Position numbers and translations under genes: made by a program
Origin: Virgibacillus sp. LDC-1
Lineage (GTDB): Bacteria; Bacillota; Bacilli; Bacillales; Amphibacillaceae
Direction of reading: 5' to 3'
NCBI RefSeq assembly: GCF_030137545.1
Contig: NZ_JARUVL010000002.1
Coordinates: 248,001 to 312,000, forward strand
Length of the DNA: 64,000 bases
In this document: in pieces, positions 28,256 through 37,679 of the stretch
Position numbering within the stretch: the stretch's first letter is position 1
Layout: the number at the start of each line of letters is the position of its first letter
Notes under the pieces: model-generated
Database searches by the model: none
Seen by the model: only the letters and a program-made list of their open reading frames with translations
What the model was told of the DNA's origin: nothing

Positions 28256-29131
28256 TTGTCCGTACATCCAGTTATTTTAACTCAATCTAAATTTCTCCAC
28301 CGTGATAGTTTAAAGTTTCCTTTCGAGGAACGAGGACTGCAATTCGGTGATGGAATATATGAGGTAATCCGAATTTATGCAGGAAAATATTATTTATTAG
28401 AAGAGCATGTAGACAGACTGTTCCGTTCCATTGAAGCGATAAAAATTAAACTTCCGCTTACAAAGAAGGAATTAACAGAACAATTACTTGAGTTATTAGA
28501 AAAAAATAGTATGGACGGAGATGGGAAAGTCTATTTACAGGTAACCCGTGGCTCTGCTCCACGAGATCATGTATTCCCTGAAAATGTCGATGCGAATATT
28601 TACGCTTATGTGCAAGACTTACCACGTAACCTTGCTAAGCTCGAAAACGGTGTATCCGTCATTACACTACAAGATATTCGTTGGGATTACTGCTTTATTA
28701 AAAGCCTGAACCTATTACCAAACGTACTGGCTAAGCAAGAAGCAAAAGAAAACGGCTGTTATGAAGCAATCCTTCATAAGAATGGTCTAGTTACAGAAGG
28801 TAGCTCCTCCAATGTTTATCTTGTAAAGGATGGAACCATTTATACCCATCCTGCCACTAAAAATATCTTACATGGCTGTGTAAGAATGGCTGTAGAACGT
28901 TTTACGAAAGAACTAGATATTCCACTTATTGAAGAAGCATTTACACTTGAAGATATCGCGGATGCAGACGAATTATTTTTAACAAGTAGTACATCAGAAG
29001 TACTTCCGATTATAAAAGTTAATCAGGATTTCGTTCAGGACGGAAAGCCTGGAAAGATTACTCGCCTTTTACAGCAAGCTTATGAAAAAGATGCAAATCT
29101 TACAAAACAAACCGTTTCTGCACACAATTAA
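28256..29131 (+). CDS. dat: D-amino acid aminotransferase
   Basis: 291-residue PLP enzyme of the branched-chain/D-amino acid aminotransferase fold (class IV). Markers are FEERGLQFGDGIYEVIRIY at the start, the PLP lysine in CFIKSLNLLPNVLAK (near residue 145) and TEGSSSNVY. It makes D-glutamate/D-alanine from keto acids for the cell wall. The start is TTG 28256, 8 bases after GAGGGGG. Ends at a strong terminator. 4-amino-4-deoxychorismate lyases share the fold, but the motifs favour Dat. Confidence 0.9.
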   Translation: MSVHPVILTQSKFLHRDSLKFPFEERGLQFGDGIYEVIRIYAGKYYLLEEHVDRLFRSIEAIKIKLPLTKKELTEQLLELLEKNSMDGDGKVYLQVTRGSAPRDHVFPENVDANIYAYVQDLPRNLAKLENGVSVITLQDIRWDYCFIKSLNLLPNVLAKQEAKENGCYEAILHKNGLVTEGSSSNVYLVKDGTIYTHPATKNILHGCVRMAVERFTKELDIPLIEEAFTLEDIADADELFLTSSTSEVLPIIKVNQDFVQDGKPGKITRLLQQAYEKDANLTKQTVSAHN

Positions 29132-29169
29132 GAAATAAACGGCTAATCTAGAACTAGCATATTGAATGT

Positions 29170-29212
29170 CCCCCAAAAGTTAGCGATAAGAAGCTTTCTT
29201 TTGGGGGTTTAT
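29170..29212 (+). terminator. Terminator after dat
   Basis: CCCCCAAAAG and CTTTTGGGGG pair perfectly, followed by T-rich sequence. Confidence 0.85.
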
Positions 29213-29430
29213 TATACCTATTCATTGTAAAACCAGCGATAAGAAGAAGGAATATTACGATTCCTAACGAAATAATTATAATAAATACAAGTAAAAACAA
29301 GCACATCGGGGCGTGTTAGAGGCTAAAACATTTGATAGGACAAACTGGTCAAACATTCACAACTATTGCTTCATCACTTGAAATCAGTTAAACGCTTCGC
29401 ATTAATTCTTAATAATTGGAGGGAATTCAG

Positions 29431-31434
29431 ATGATAGAATCAAAACGTGCTATCCAAGCGGAAGATTTAACAAAAATAGAGGTATATAGTGATCCTCAAT
29501 TTTTACCTAGTGGGAATGGCTTTTTATATGTGTCCACAACAATAAACGATGAACAGGAATATGAAGCACAAATTTATTCCCAAGCATTAAAAAAAACCGT
29601 CAAAAAACAGTGGACATTCACAAGCAATAAAAATATACATCCACGTATTTCCCCAGATGGAACAAAAATCGTTTATCAATCTAATAAAAGCGGTATTCCT
29701 CAGCTTTGGTTACTTTCAATAGATGGAGGAGAAGCACAACAAATCACAACCTTTAAAAATGGTGCGGTTAACCCAGAATGGTCAAAGGATGGAAGGTATA
29801 TTATATTCACGGCTAGCTTGGATAAAGATGACGATGTTCAGCAACAGAAAGAGCAATCAGAAGAAGAACGAAAACAGGAAAAAGAAGAAACTTCCAAAAA
29901 ACCACTGCTTATTAAGCGATTACGTTATAAATCGGACGCACAAGGTTTTCATGATGAAAAAAGAAGTCAAATCGTTTTATATGATATAGATACAAAGGCT
30001 TTTATCCAATTAACGACTGCGGATGCAGATCATACCTATCAAGATATTTCTCCAGATGGAAAGCATATTCTGTTTACCGCTAACCTGAATTCGGAAGCAG
30101 ATTATGAATTAACGAATGACCTTTATATTGTGAATGTAGAATCAAAAAAGGTTAATAAATTAACCGATGGAAATGGCTCTTACTTTCAGGCGCGCTTTTC
30201 TCCTAGTGGAACAAAGATTGCTTGCTTTGGACACGAACAAGCATATGCTGGTGCAACGCAAAGTGAACTATATATTTTTGATAGACAATCTGGAAATCGT
30301 CTAACATTAAGCGAGCATTGGGACATGCAGCTTGGCGACTTAATGATTGGCGATACACGTCTTGGTGACTCAGAAACAGGACCAATCTGGTCAACCGATG
30401 AAAAGCAACTCTATTTTATTGCAACATATTATGGGGCAACTGGTCTTTACCAAACGAACCTTCAAGGTGAAATAAATGTACTTTATAACGAGAACAATCA
30501 CGTATTTGGATTTTCATACCATGAAGAAAGTGAAGGGTTTATTCTAGGTGTTAGTACGCCAACTGACCCGTGTAACTTTTATTATTTATCAAAGGAAAAG
30601 CAACTAAAACAAATTACGGATGCGAATAAACTTCTTCTAAAGGAAGTGGCATTAAGTGAGCCAGAAGCTATGACGATCACTGCAAAGGACGGGTGGGAAA
30701 TTCAAGGCTGGCTGCTGCGACCATACGGATTCCAAGCAGAAAAGAAATATCCATTCGTTCTAGAAATTCATGGGGGCCCACACGCAATGTACGGTCAAAC
30801 CTTCTTTCATGAACTCCAGCTACTAGCTGCCAAGGGCTATGTGGTTCTTTATACAAACCCACGCGGAAGTCATGGCTATGGCCAAAAATTCGTCGATGCC
30901 TGTCGTGCCGATTACGGTGGAAAAGACTACACGGATCTGATGAGTGCAGTTGATTATGTACTTGAGAAATATTCCTTTATTGATAAAGAGCGTCTTGGGG
31001 TAACAGGCGGTAGCTATGGTGGCTTTATGACCAACTGGATTGTTGGACATACAAATCGGTTCAAGGCTGCCGTTACACAGCGATCAATCAGTAACTGGCT
31101 TAGCTTCTACGGTGTTAGTGATATTGGTTTCTTTTTCACGAAATGGGAGCTAGGACATAATTTATTAGACGATCCAAAAAAGCTATGGGAGTTTTCTCCT
31201 TTAAAGTACGCGGAAAATGTTGAGACACCGTTGTTAATTCTTCATGGCGAGTTAGACTTTCGTTGTCCAATTGAGCAAGGGGAACAATTGTTTATTACAC
31301 TAAAGCATTTAAAAAAGGAAGTAGAATTTGTTCGTTTTCCAGGTGCGAATCATGAGCTTAGTCGCAGTGGTAAACCGGCATTAAGAATAGAACGATTACA
31401 GCACATTTGCCGTTGGTTTGAAACCTACCTTTAA
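29431..31434 (+). CDS. S9 family serine peptidase (prolyl oligopeptidase-like)
   Basis: 667 residues: an N-terminal beta-propeller with WD40-like/TolB-like repeats (YQDISPDGK, FSPSGTKIAC and similar) and a C-terminal alpha/beta hydrolase. The nucleophile is Ser in GGSYGG near residue 528, with Asp in GELDFRCP near 610 and His in ANHELS near 645. No signal peptide, so probably a cytoplasmic oligo- or acylaminoacyl-peptidase like YuxL. ATG 29431 follows GGAGGGA; an in-frame TTG at 29416 is upstream of that site. Standalone gene with a terminator. Confidence 0.9.
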   Translation: MIESKRAIQAEDLTKIEVYSDPQFLPSGNGFLYVSTTINDEQEYEAQIYSQALKKTVKKQWTFTSNKNIHPRISPDGTKIVYQSNKSGIPQLWLLSIDGGEAQQITTFKNGAVNPEWSKDGRYIIFTASLDKDDDVQQQKEQSEEERKQEKEETSKKPLLIKRLRYKSDAQGFHDEKRSQIVLYDIDTKAFIQLTTADADHTYQDISPDGKHILFTANLNSEADYELTNDLYIVNVESKKVNKLTDGNGSYFQARFSPSGTKIACFGHEQAYAGATQSELYIFDRQSGNRLTLSEHWDMQLGDLMIGDTRLGDSETGPIWSTDEKQLYFIATYYGATGLYQTNLQGEINVLYNENNHVFGFSYHEESEGFILGVSTPTDPCNFYYLSKEKQLKQITDANKLLLKEVALSEPEAMTITAKDGWEIQGWLLRPYGFQAEKKYPFVLEIHGGPHAMYGQTFFHELQLLAAKGYVVLYTNPRGSHGYGQKFVDACRADYGGKDYTDLMSAVDYVLEKYSFIDKERLGVTGGSYGGFMTNWIVGHTNRFKAAVTQRSISNWLSFYGVSDIGFFFTKWELGHNLLDDPKKLWEFSPLKYAENVETPLLILHGELDFRCPIEQGEQLFITLKHLKKEVEFVRFPGANHELSRSGKPALRIERLQHICRWFETYL

Positions 31435-31443
31435 GCAAAATAT

Positions 31444-31486
31444 AACAACAGGAAAGGCAGCATTTTTGCCTCCTGTTGTTTATTTA
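31444..31486 (+). terminator. Terminator after the S9 peptidase
   Basis: AACAACAGGA pairs with TCCTGTTGTT, inner GGCA/TGCC, then a T-rich tail. Confidence 0.85.
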
Positions 31487-31585
31487 AAACTAAGAGACTT
31501 AAAACCTCACTAACCATTGAAATACTACTTATTCGTTCGAGATGGCATAAAGCTAAAATAAAAATCAGATTAGGATCGGCTGGCG

Positions 31586-32170
31586 ATGAAAACAATGGGA
31601 GCTTTGATAAAGAAAATGACAATTATAATTATTATTGTAGGAATTGCGCTGCTTCTTTTTTGTTTATATGCACACGTCCAAATCAAAAAAACTGCCAATA
31701 GAACTACGCCACAAGATATGCCCTATATCATTGTGTTAGGAGCGAAGGTGAATGGCGATGAAATGTCATTAAGCCTTTTGTATCGTGCAAAAAAAGCACT
31801 AACCTATTTACAGGATAACCCACAAACGAAGGTCATTGCATCTGGTGGGCAAGGAGCTGGTGAGGACATTAGTGAAGCAGCAGCTTTAAAGCAATATTTT
31901 ATTGAAAAAGGAATTGATGAAGAACGTATATTAGTAGAGGATCAATCTACATCCACATATGAAAATCTAGCATTTGTAAAGGAATTATATGGGATAGAAG
32001 AAGCTGTTATTACGAGTAATGACTTTCATCTATATCGCGCAATTGAAAACGCAAAGGATGTTGGCATAAAAGGCTATCCATTAGCAGCAAAAACGCCGAA
32101 TATTGTTAAGTGGAAGCTATATATACGTGAATATGCGGCCATTTTAAAACTAAAGCTAACCGGTGATTAA
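31586..32170 (+). CDS. YdcF/SanA (DUF218) family membrane-anchored protein
   Basis: 194 residues: one N-terminal membrane helix (about residues 10-28) and an extracytoplasmic DUF218 domain with conserved segments YIIVLGAKVNGD, ASGGQGAGEDISEA and EDQSTSTYENL. Family members (ElyC, SanA, YdcF) affect envelope integrity, but no reaction is established. ATG 31586 has only a weak AGGATCGG site; ATG 31595 is an alternative. Ends in a long terminator stem. Confidence 0.85.
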   Translation: MKTMGALIKKMTIIIIIVGIALLLFCLYAHVQIKKTANRTTPQDMPYIIVLGAKVNGDEMSLSLLYRAKKALTYLQDNPQTKVIASGGQGAGEDISEAAALKQYFIEKGIDEERILVEDQSTSTYENLAFVKELYGIEEAVITSNDFHLYRAIENAKDVGIKGYPLAAKTPNIVKWKLYIREYAAILKLKLTGD

Positions 32171-32220
32171 ACGTTTACTAGAATACATTAAGAAGAGACT
32201 GTGACAAAATAAACATATAA

Positions 32221-32270
32221 AAATCCGAACGATGATTCAGTATTAATCAGAATCATCGTTCGGATTTCTT
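32221..32270. terminator. Long perfect terminator stem
   Basis: Eighteen-base perfect arms (AAATCCGAACGATGATTC and complement) with an 11-base loop, between convergent genes. Confidence 0.85.
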
Positions 32271-32343
32271 CTTGTGACGAATTATCATACGAAAAACGCG
32301 GAAGTTTTTCATAACGGACGTATTTTGTTAGGTCTTTAGCGCT

Positions 32344-33303
32344 TCAACGGTCTACATAGGTTTCTAAAAAACGCTGTAATGCGTTAATATAATCTTCCTT
32401 CGCGATTACAAATGCTTCACCATGATTCGCCCCATCTACTTTTAATAGCGTAGCAGGACTTTTTGTTTGTTGGTAAAGCTTCTCTGTCATGCTCGTTGGT
32501 ACAAACGTATCCGCATTTCCATGAATATAAAGGATTGGCACGTTCGCCTGCTTTACTTGCTTTAAAGCAGATGCTTCCTCTAATGAATAACCTGCAAGCA
32601 GCTTTGCAACAACACTTGTGCTATTCAAAAATGGAAAGGCAGGCAAATGGAACATCCGCTTCATTTGATATGCAAATAAATCATGAACACTGGAATATGG
32701 ACTGTCTGCAATAATTGCTTTCAGATTACTAGGAGTATCTTCTCCACTCGCCATTAACACAGTGGCTGCTCCCATTGATAAGCCATGCCAAACAATTTCT
32801 GTGTCCTTTCCAAACTGATCAACGAGTTTATTCGTCCAGTCGATTAAATCGAGACGGTCATGCCATCCAAAGCCGTAGTAGTCTCCTTCACTCTGACCAT
32901 GACCTCGAGCATCCGCCATAAAAATATCGTATCCTAATTGCTCATAATAATATTGCCCGTATAACCCCATTTGCTTTGCATTTCCTAAATACCCATGTGT
33001 AAAGATAACTAGTTTATTCGTCGGCTGTTTTGCCTTTAAGAAATAGCCCTCTAGCTTTAATCCGTCATACGAGGTTAGTTCCATTTCCTTAAAAGGCTGT
33101 TCACGAACCCAGTCGCGCCAATCTCCCGCTAAAAACGTCTCCATTGCTTGAGCAGAAACTTCTAAATCTTTATTATCCGATAAAAAATCCTTTGGCCCGC
33201 GCTTGATTGCTAGATTATAAAAAAACAAGCTCGCTACCACATTTATTATGAATAGCAGGATTAATAACCCTACTATTATTTTAAATATTCTTTTTCTTTT
33301 CAT
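32344..33303 (-). CDS. Membrane-anchored alpha/beta hydrolase
   Basis: 319 residues: one N-terminal membrane helix (about 8-28), then an alpha/beta hydrolase fold with oxyanion region THGYLGNAKQ, nucleophile Ser in HGLSMGA (near residue 180), an Asp in HGNADTFVP, and His in GANHGEAF. The catalytic domain is predicted outside the membrane or tethered to it. Substrate unknown; serine aminopeptidase-like hydrolases and lysophospholipases share the layout. ATG 33303 follows AAAAGGGG. Confidence 0.85.
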   Translation of the reverse strand: MKRKRIFKIIVGLLILLFIINVVASLFFYNLAIKRGPKDFLSDNKDLEVSAQAMETFLAGDWRDWVREQPFKEMELTSYDGLKLEGYFLKAKQPTNKLVIFTHGYLGNAKQMGLYGQYYYEQLGYDIFMADARGHGQSEGDYYGFGWHDRLDLIDWTNKLVDQFGKDTEIVWHGLSMGAATVLMASGEDTPSNLKAIIADSPYSSVHDLFAYQMKRMFHLPAFPFLNSTSVVAKLLAGYSLEEASALKQVKQANVPILYIHGNADTFVPTSMTEKLYQQTKSPATLLKVDGANHGEAFVIAKEDYINALQRFLETYVDR

Positions 33304-33439
33304 ACTGGTTTCCCCTTTTCGGAACCAAATATCCGCATACTATGATACTAGTATATAAAAAAATGCAATGCATTCCTATGGTAGTTATTTGAAATGGTAG
33401 GAAGAACGAACCTGTGGAAAGGTTCGCCATTTAATAGAA

Positions 33440-34546
33440 TCATATATACCGTCTCTCCATAAAATGAATGGCAATCCCAGTCATTCCTACACCCATTAAC
33501 AATAATATGCTCAAAGGGGAAAATAATTGTTCCAGCGAATAATTATAGATCGCTATCCCGTTTAATAATTCCATTCCATACGTAATTGGGATAAGGTCGG
33601 CAATCATTAATAATGGCTTTGATTGCACTAGTTCAATCGGCCAAAAGGCCCCTCCAACCATCGCCATACTAACAGAAAGCATTGGGATAATCGCATTAAA
33701 TTGCTGTACAGTTTTTACAAGGGCTGTAATCAATATGGTTAATGCTACGATAGCAAAAACATATGGAATCATCACAAGTAACAGTTTCCATAGACTCGCA
33801 TTAAATTCTATTCCTACGATAAAATGAAAAATCAAGAAAACAATTATTATCTGAAGATAACCAGCAACGAAGCTGTACACCAAATTCCCTGTATACATCT
33901 CCCACCTTTTAATCGGTGATAAAATAATGCGATCCCATATCCCATCTCGCTTTTCAATTAATATATGGAATACATTATAAGCAATCGTATAAATGACAAA
34001 AAATAATGTAAATCCAAAAACGCGTTGAAACAGATTATTGTAAATAAAATCTTCTTCACCTTTAAATTCCATTGTTTGAATGTGAAATACCGCATGCGCT
34101 GCAATATCTTCCAACTGCTCTTTTAGTTCTATGCGCGTTTTCTTATCCTTTATTCCTTTAAGCATTTTTTCCTGCTTCAGCTTATCCATGTAAATCTCTT
34201 GCAAGGTATGCTCAACAATAGAAACCTTGGGTGAGTTTACTCCGACTAAGATTTTAAAATCATTCGCGCTTAATTCTACACCTAACTCCGCTTTCCCTTT
34301 CTTTACTTTTTGTTTTGTGCTCTCCATTGATCTCCATTGGAATTGAATAAATTTATTATCCTGTAACGCTTTATAAATCAAGGAGTCTTCAAGCGAATTA
34401 TCTAATGAATATACTGGCACTTGAAATGTAGCTGGATTACTTGTTCCTAATATTAATGTAAACAAGATTGTCATCGCTGTCATAATAACAAACGTCCAAG
34501 GTGTCCGGATAAAAAGCTTTATCTTTGCAAATAAAACCCCATTCAT
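33440..34546 (-). CDS. ABC-2 type exporter permease (LnrN-like)
   Basis: 368 residues with the ABC-2 layout: a first helix at residues 15-40, a large external loop to about 175, then five helices. I start at ATG 34546, which follows GGGGGGAAG and overlaps the previous stop as ATGA; the longer frame from 34591 would run deep into that gene. It pairs with the permease upstream and the ATPase before it, the order of the linearmycin-resistance exporter lnrLMN in B. subtilis. Likely exports or removes membrane-active compounds. Confidence 0.8.
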   Translation of the reverse strand: MNGVLFAKIKLFIRTPWTFVIMTAMTILFTLILGTSNPATFQVPVYSLDNSLEDSLIYKALQDNKFIQFQWRSMESTKQKVKKGKAELGVELSANDFKILVGVNSPKVSIVEHTLQEIYMDKLKQEKMLKGIKDKKTRIELKEQLEDIAAHAVFHIQTMEFKGEEDFIYNNLFQRVFGFTLFFVIYTIAYNVFHILIEKRDGIWDRIILSPIKRWEMYTGNLVYSFVAGYLQIIIVFLIFHFIVGIEFNASLWKLLLVMIPYVFAIVALTILITALVKTVQQFNAIIPMLSVSMAMVGGAFWPIELVQSKPLLMIADLIPITYGMELLNGIAIYNYSLEQLFSPLSILLLMGVGMTGIAIHFMERRYI

Positions 34547-35793
34547 AGCACTTCCCCCCTTTTCGGAAAGCTTATTACAGCAATAAACCACGTCACGATA
34601 ATAAAGAGCACTAAAAATAACAAATTATTAGCAACCGATGAGAGACTTTCTCCCCGTAGCAACGCTAAATAAACCGACATTCCCGCACCATTGGGAGTAA
34701 AATCCCCAATTTTTTCGATCAATGGAGAAAAATCTCCGATAGGATAAAAACTTCCTCCAAGTAAACTTATAACGTAAATAACAACGGATGAGAAAAAGCT
34801 CGTAATTGTTTCTGAATTATTGCGATAGCTAATTGCCGTCAATAACATTCCTAGGCCACCAACTGCTAGACTTAACAACAACGTTACGATTAAAAAAGCG
34901 CTAATGTTTGGCCAGGATACACCATAGACGATCCAGGAGAATCCAAAGATAACGACTAATTGGATAAATCCAAGCAATGTTCCACTAATAAAAACAGCAG
35001 AAAAATAAGTCCACCTCGAAACATTTGCTAAGATAATTCGGTTAAACACATGGGTTCGCTTTTCTTGAAATGCATAAAATCCGATTGTTGTTGCAATAAA
35101 TAGTACATTTAATACTGCCATTCCAATGGTGTAATACCCTTTTGATGTAACAACGCGTTGGTTCATACTTTCAATCTGTCCGATGGATTCCATCTCTTTA
35201 TAATATTGCGGCTCAAGCTGGATATTTTTGTTTAAAAAGAGCTTTTCCTCTGTCCATCTTTCCTGTATTTGATTTAACAAGTTCAAGATAGTATTCGCCT
35301 CAAATTGCAAGCCTTCGTTAATGTATACTTGCAATCCTGGAGGTAATCCTTTATCAAAATAAATGTAAGATAGTAAATCATAGGTGAAGTTTTTCGGAAT
35401 CTCAATTAATGCACTATAGCTATCATCTTGAAGAATAGCTTGTTTATTCTGTGGCGCACGATCATCTATTTTCGTAAGCAACGTTGCATTCGCTTTTCCA
35501 GCATGATCCAATAGCGACGGAATAGCATACTGCTTCACAGCTGTTTGAAGTTTAGCAAATTCTTGAGCAGAGACATCTTTTTCTTCTACAAGCTGCTGTA
35601 ATCCAAGCCCTGGTGAATCATTATTTATCATGGCAACCTTTACTTGAACATCCTTCACATCTTCTCCCATCGCGCCACTTAATGCAGTTCCTAATATTAC
35701 AATAAGCAACAATGGTAGACCGAACAGAAGAAGCAAGTGCATTGGATTACGAAGCAACACCTGACATTGTTTAATAATTATTCGCCAAATCAT
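34543..35793 (-). CDS. ABC-2 type exporter permease (LnrM-like)
   Basis: 416 residues: helix at about 18-40, external loop of about 180 residues, then five or six helices, the ABC-2 permease pattern. It is the middle gene of an ATPase-permease-permease operon, 11 bases after the ATPase and overlapping the next permease by 4 bases. By order and size it resembles LnrM, which with LnrL and LnrN exports linear polyenes; actual substrate unknown. Confidence 0.8.
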   Translation of the reverse strand: MIWRIIIKQCQVLLRNPMHLLLLFGLPLLLIVILGTALSGAMGEDVKDVQVKVAMINNDSPGLGLQQLVEEKDVSAQEFAKLQTAVKQYAIPSLLDHAGKANATLLTKIDDRAPQNKQAILQDDSYSALIEIPKNFTYDLLSYIYFDKGLPPGLQVYINEGLQFEANTILNLLNQIQERWTEEKLFLNKNIQLEPQYYKEMESIGQIESMNQRVVTSKGYYTIGMAVLNVLFIATTIGFYAFQEKRTHVFNRIILANVSRWTYFSAVFISGTLLGFIQLVVIFGFSWIVYGVSWPNISAFLIVTLLLSLAVGGLGMLLTAISYRNNSETITSFFSSVVIYVISLLGGSFYPIGDFSPLIEKIGDFTPNGAGMSVYLALLRGESLSSVANNLLFLVLFIIVTWFIAVISFPKRGEVL

Positions 35794-35804
35794 CTGATCA
35801 CGTC

Positions 35805-36737
35805 CTAATCCCTTAATGCTCTTCCTGTTAAATGCAAGAAAACATCTTCCAATGTCGTTGCCTTCATTTCTATCGACAATAATTCAATATCTGTATGCTC
35901 TGCTATATTCAAAATCAGCTTAAACACTGGTATTTCTTTTGGCACGATTACCGTTACTTCATTTTCACCCGTGCTAACCTGGTGAATGGAAGGCTCTGCT
36001 TGCAAGCGTTGCACAAATTTTTCATTTAGCTGCTCTACTTTAATAAGAACCGTTGTTTCAGAAGTAAGAATCTGTTTAATTTCTTCTTTCGTACCTGCCG
36101 CAATTAAATTTCCTTTATCCATAATGTAAATACGATCACAAAGGAATTCTACTTCTTCCATATAATGACTTGTATATAATACGGTCATCCCCTTTTCCTC
36201 GTTTAATCGCTTTACCGTTTCTAAAATATAGCTTCGCGATTGTGGATCAATGCCTACAGTTGGCTCATCCATAATTAAAAGTGATGGTTGATGCAATAAC
36301 GCAACACCAATATTAAGACGACGTTTCATGCCACCAGAGAATTTTTTCACCACTTCTTTTCTTTTTTCCTGCAGGCCAATTAGCTCTAATACTTCTTCTA
36401 TTCTTTGTTTTAACTGCTTCCCTTTTAATTGATATATTCTTCCAAAAAATTGTAAGTTTTCTTCCGCAGATAATTCCGGGTATAATGCAATTTCTTGCGG
36501 AACTATTCCTGTTACTTTTCGTAATTCCCCTGGGCTTTTTAAAATGCTTTTCCCATGAAAACGCACATCTCCCTCGGTTGGCTCAATAAGTGATGAAAGC
36601 ATAGAAATGGCGGTTGACTTTCCAGCACCATTAGGACCAAGCAATCCAACAATCTCCCCTTTTTCAATAAACATATTCAATCCTTTTACTGCGTAAAGTT
36701 GCTTGTATCTTTTTGTTAAACGCGCGAGCTCAAGCAT
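35805..36737 (-). CDS. ABC exporter ATPase (LnrL-like)
   Basis: 310 residues. Walker A GPNGAGKST (near 38), signature FSGGMKRRLNIG, Walker B LLIMDEPTVGIDP, then an ABC-2-associated C-terminal domain. It drives the two permeases that follow. The start is ATG 36737, 6 bases after GAGGAGGG; the five extra codons from 36752 overlap that site. Two inverted repeats lie upstream, and a NarL-type two-component system is 2 kb away on the same strand, as LnrJK sits next to LnrLMN in B. subtilis. Confidence 0.85.
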   Translation of the reverse strand: MLELARLTKRYKQLYAVKGLNMFIEKGEIVGLLGPNGAGKSTAISMLSSLIEPTEGDVRFHGKSILKSPGELRKVTGIVPQEIALYPELSAEENLQFFGRIYQLKGKQLKQRIEEVLELIGLQEKRKEVVKKFSGGMKRRLNIGVALLHQPSLLIMDEPTVGIDPQSRSYILETVKRLNEEKGMTVLYTSHYMEEVEFLCDRIYIMDKGNLIAAGTKEEIKQILTSETTVLIKVEQLNEKFVQRLQAEPSIHQVSTGENEVTVIVPKEIPVFKLILNIAEHTDIELLSIEMKATTLEDVFLHLTGRALRD

Positions 36738-36795
36738 ATTTTCCCTCCTCACTTTCTTCGTTCTAGTTCTATTTTACGATTCATAAAAAAACACC

Positions 36796-36843
36796 ACTAC
36801 TATCTGTAGTCATAAATAAACTTGCTGCACGAATGACCTTCGT
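36796..36843 (-). promoter_or_regulatory. Two 5-5-5 inverted repeats upstream of the exporter
   Basis: ACTAC-TATCT-GTAGT (36796-36810) and ACGAA-TGACC-TTCGT (36829-36843) are perfect 5-bp arms with 5-base spacers, 60-110 bases before the ATPase start. They could be sites for a NarL/LuxR-type response regulator, but the arms differ. Confidence 0.35.
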
Positions 36844-36969
36844 CACTTTTTACTACCAAGAGGTAATCGACCGTATAAATCGGGCAATCTACTTTACTCC
36901 TGAATCTTTTCTATGCATATGATCGTATAGCAATGTGAGCATGTCTGCTTAAAGGAAGGATAGGATCAA

Positions 36970-37524
36970 ATGGAAGAAACGATTAAACCCATTGTTATAG
37001 CGATAGCTGCCGTTTCTGGTGGAGGAAAAACAGCTACTGTAAATTATTTAATGGAACAATTACCATACACGAAAGCACTATTTTTTGATGATTATGATTT
37101 CACAGGTCCGAAAGATATTATCACTTGGTTAAACGATGGAGCAAATTATAATGATTGGGACTTGTCTCCTTTCATCTATGATTTAAAAAGATTACAAAAA
37201 GAACCGCTCCATTACATCATACTGGATTACCCCTTTGCTTATAAAAATGCGCAGTTCCGTAAGCTAATCGACTATGCTATATTTGTCGATACCCCTTTGG
37301 ATATTGCCTTAGCAAGAAGAATTTCGAGAGACTTTACCGATTGTTCAAAATCAGATATCTTGATTGAAATCAATAACTACATAACACAAGGAAGACGCGG
37401 GTATCTTGAAATGCTGCAATCAGTCAAACCAAATTCTGATTTCATCGTCGATGGCAGGTTATCCATATCTCAGATTGCCAAAGAAATCATGAGAAACGTT
37501 CATAGGAATGAACTTCATAATTAG
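36970..37524 (+). CDS. P-loop NTPase, uridine kinase-like
   Basis: 184-residue soluble protein. A P-loop near residue 16 reads AAVSGGGKTA, with Ala where the first Gly of Walker A is usual, followed by FFDDYDF (an acidic pair as in uridine kinases) and a late Arg-rich segment ALARRISRDF. It looks like a small-molecule or nucleoside kinase of the P-loop kinase group; substrate unknown. ATG follows AAAGGAAGGATAGG. It is on the opposite strand to its neighbours, within the split exporter and two-component cluster. Confidence 0.65.
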   Translation: MEETIKPIVIAIAAVSGGGKTATVNYLMEQLPYTKALFFDDYDFTGPKDIITWLNDGANYNDWDLSPFIYDLKRLQKEPLHYIILDYPFAYKNAQFRKLIDYAIFVDTPLDIALARRISRDFTDCSKSDILIEINNYITQGRRGYLEMLQSVKPNSDFIVDGRLSISQIAKEIMRNVHRNELHN

Positions 37525-37596
37525 AAGCTCTCGGTTTCATAACATTTAAAAGAAACACATCCGCAAATCCTATAAGCTGCGCTTCAGCGATTAATG

Positions 37597-37630
37597 TAAA
37601 AAGGGCTTGTCCTAAAATAGAACAACCCCT
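37597..37630 (-). terminator. Terminator after ctaG
   Basis: AGGGGTTGT and ACAAGCCCT pair on the minus strand and are followed by a U-run. Confidence 0.7.
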
Positions 37631-37679
37631 GAAAAAGATGAACATTATATTTTTAAATCACAACTCTAATCATTATTCA

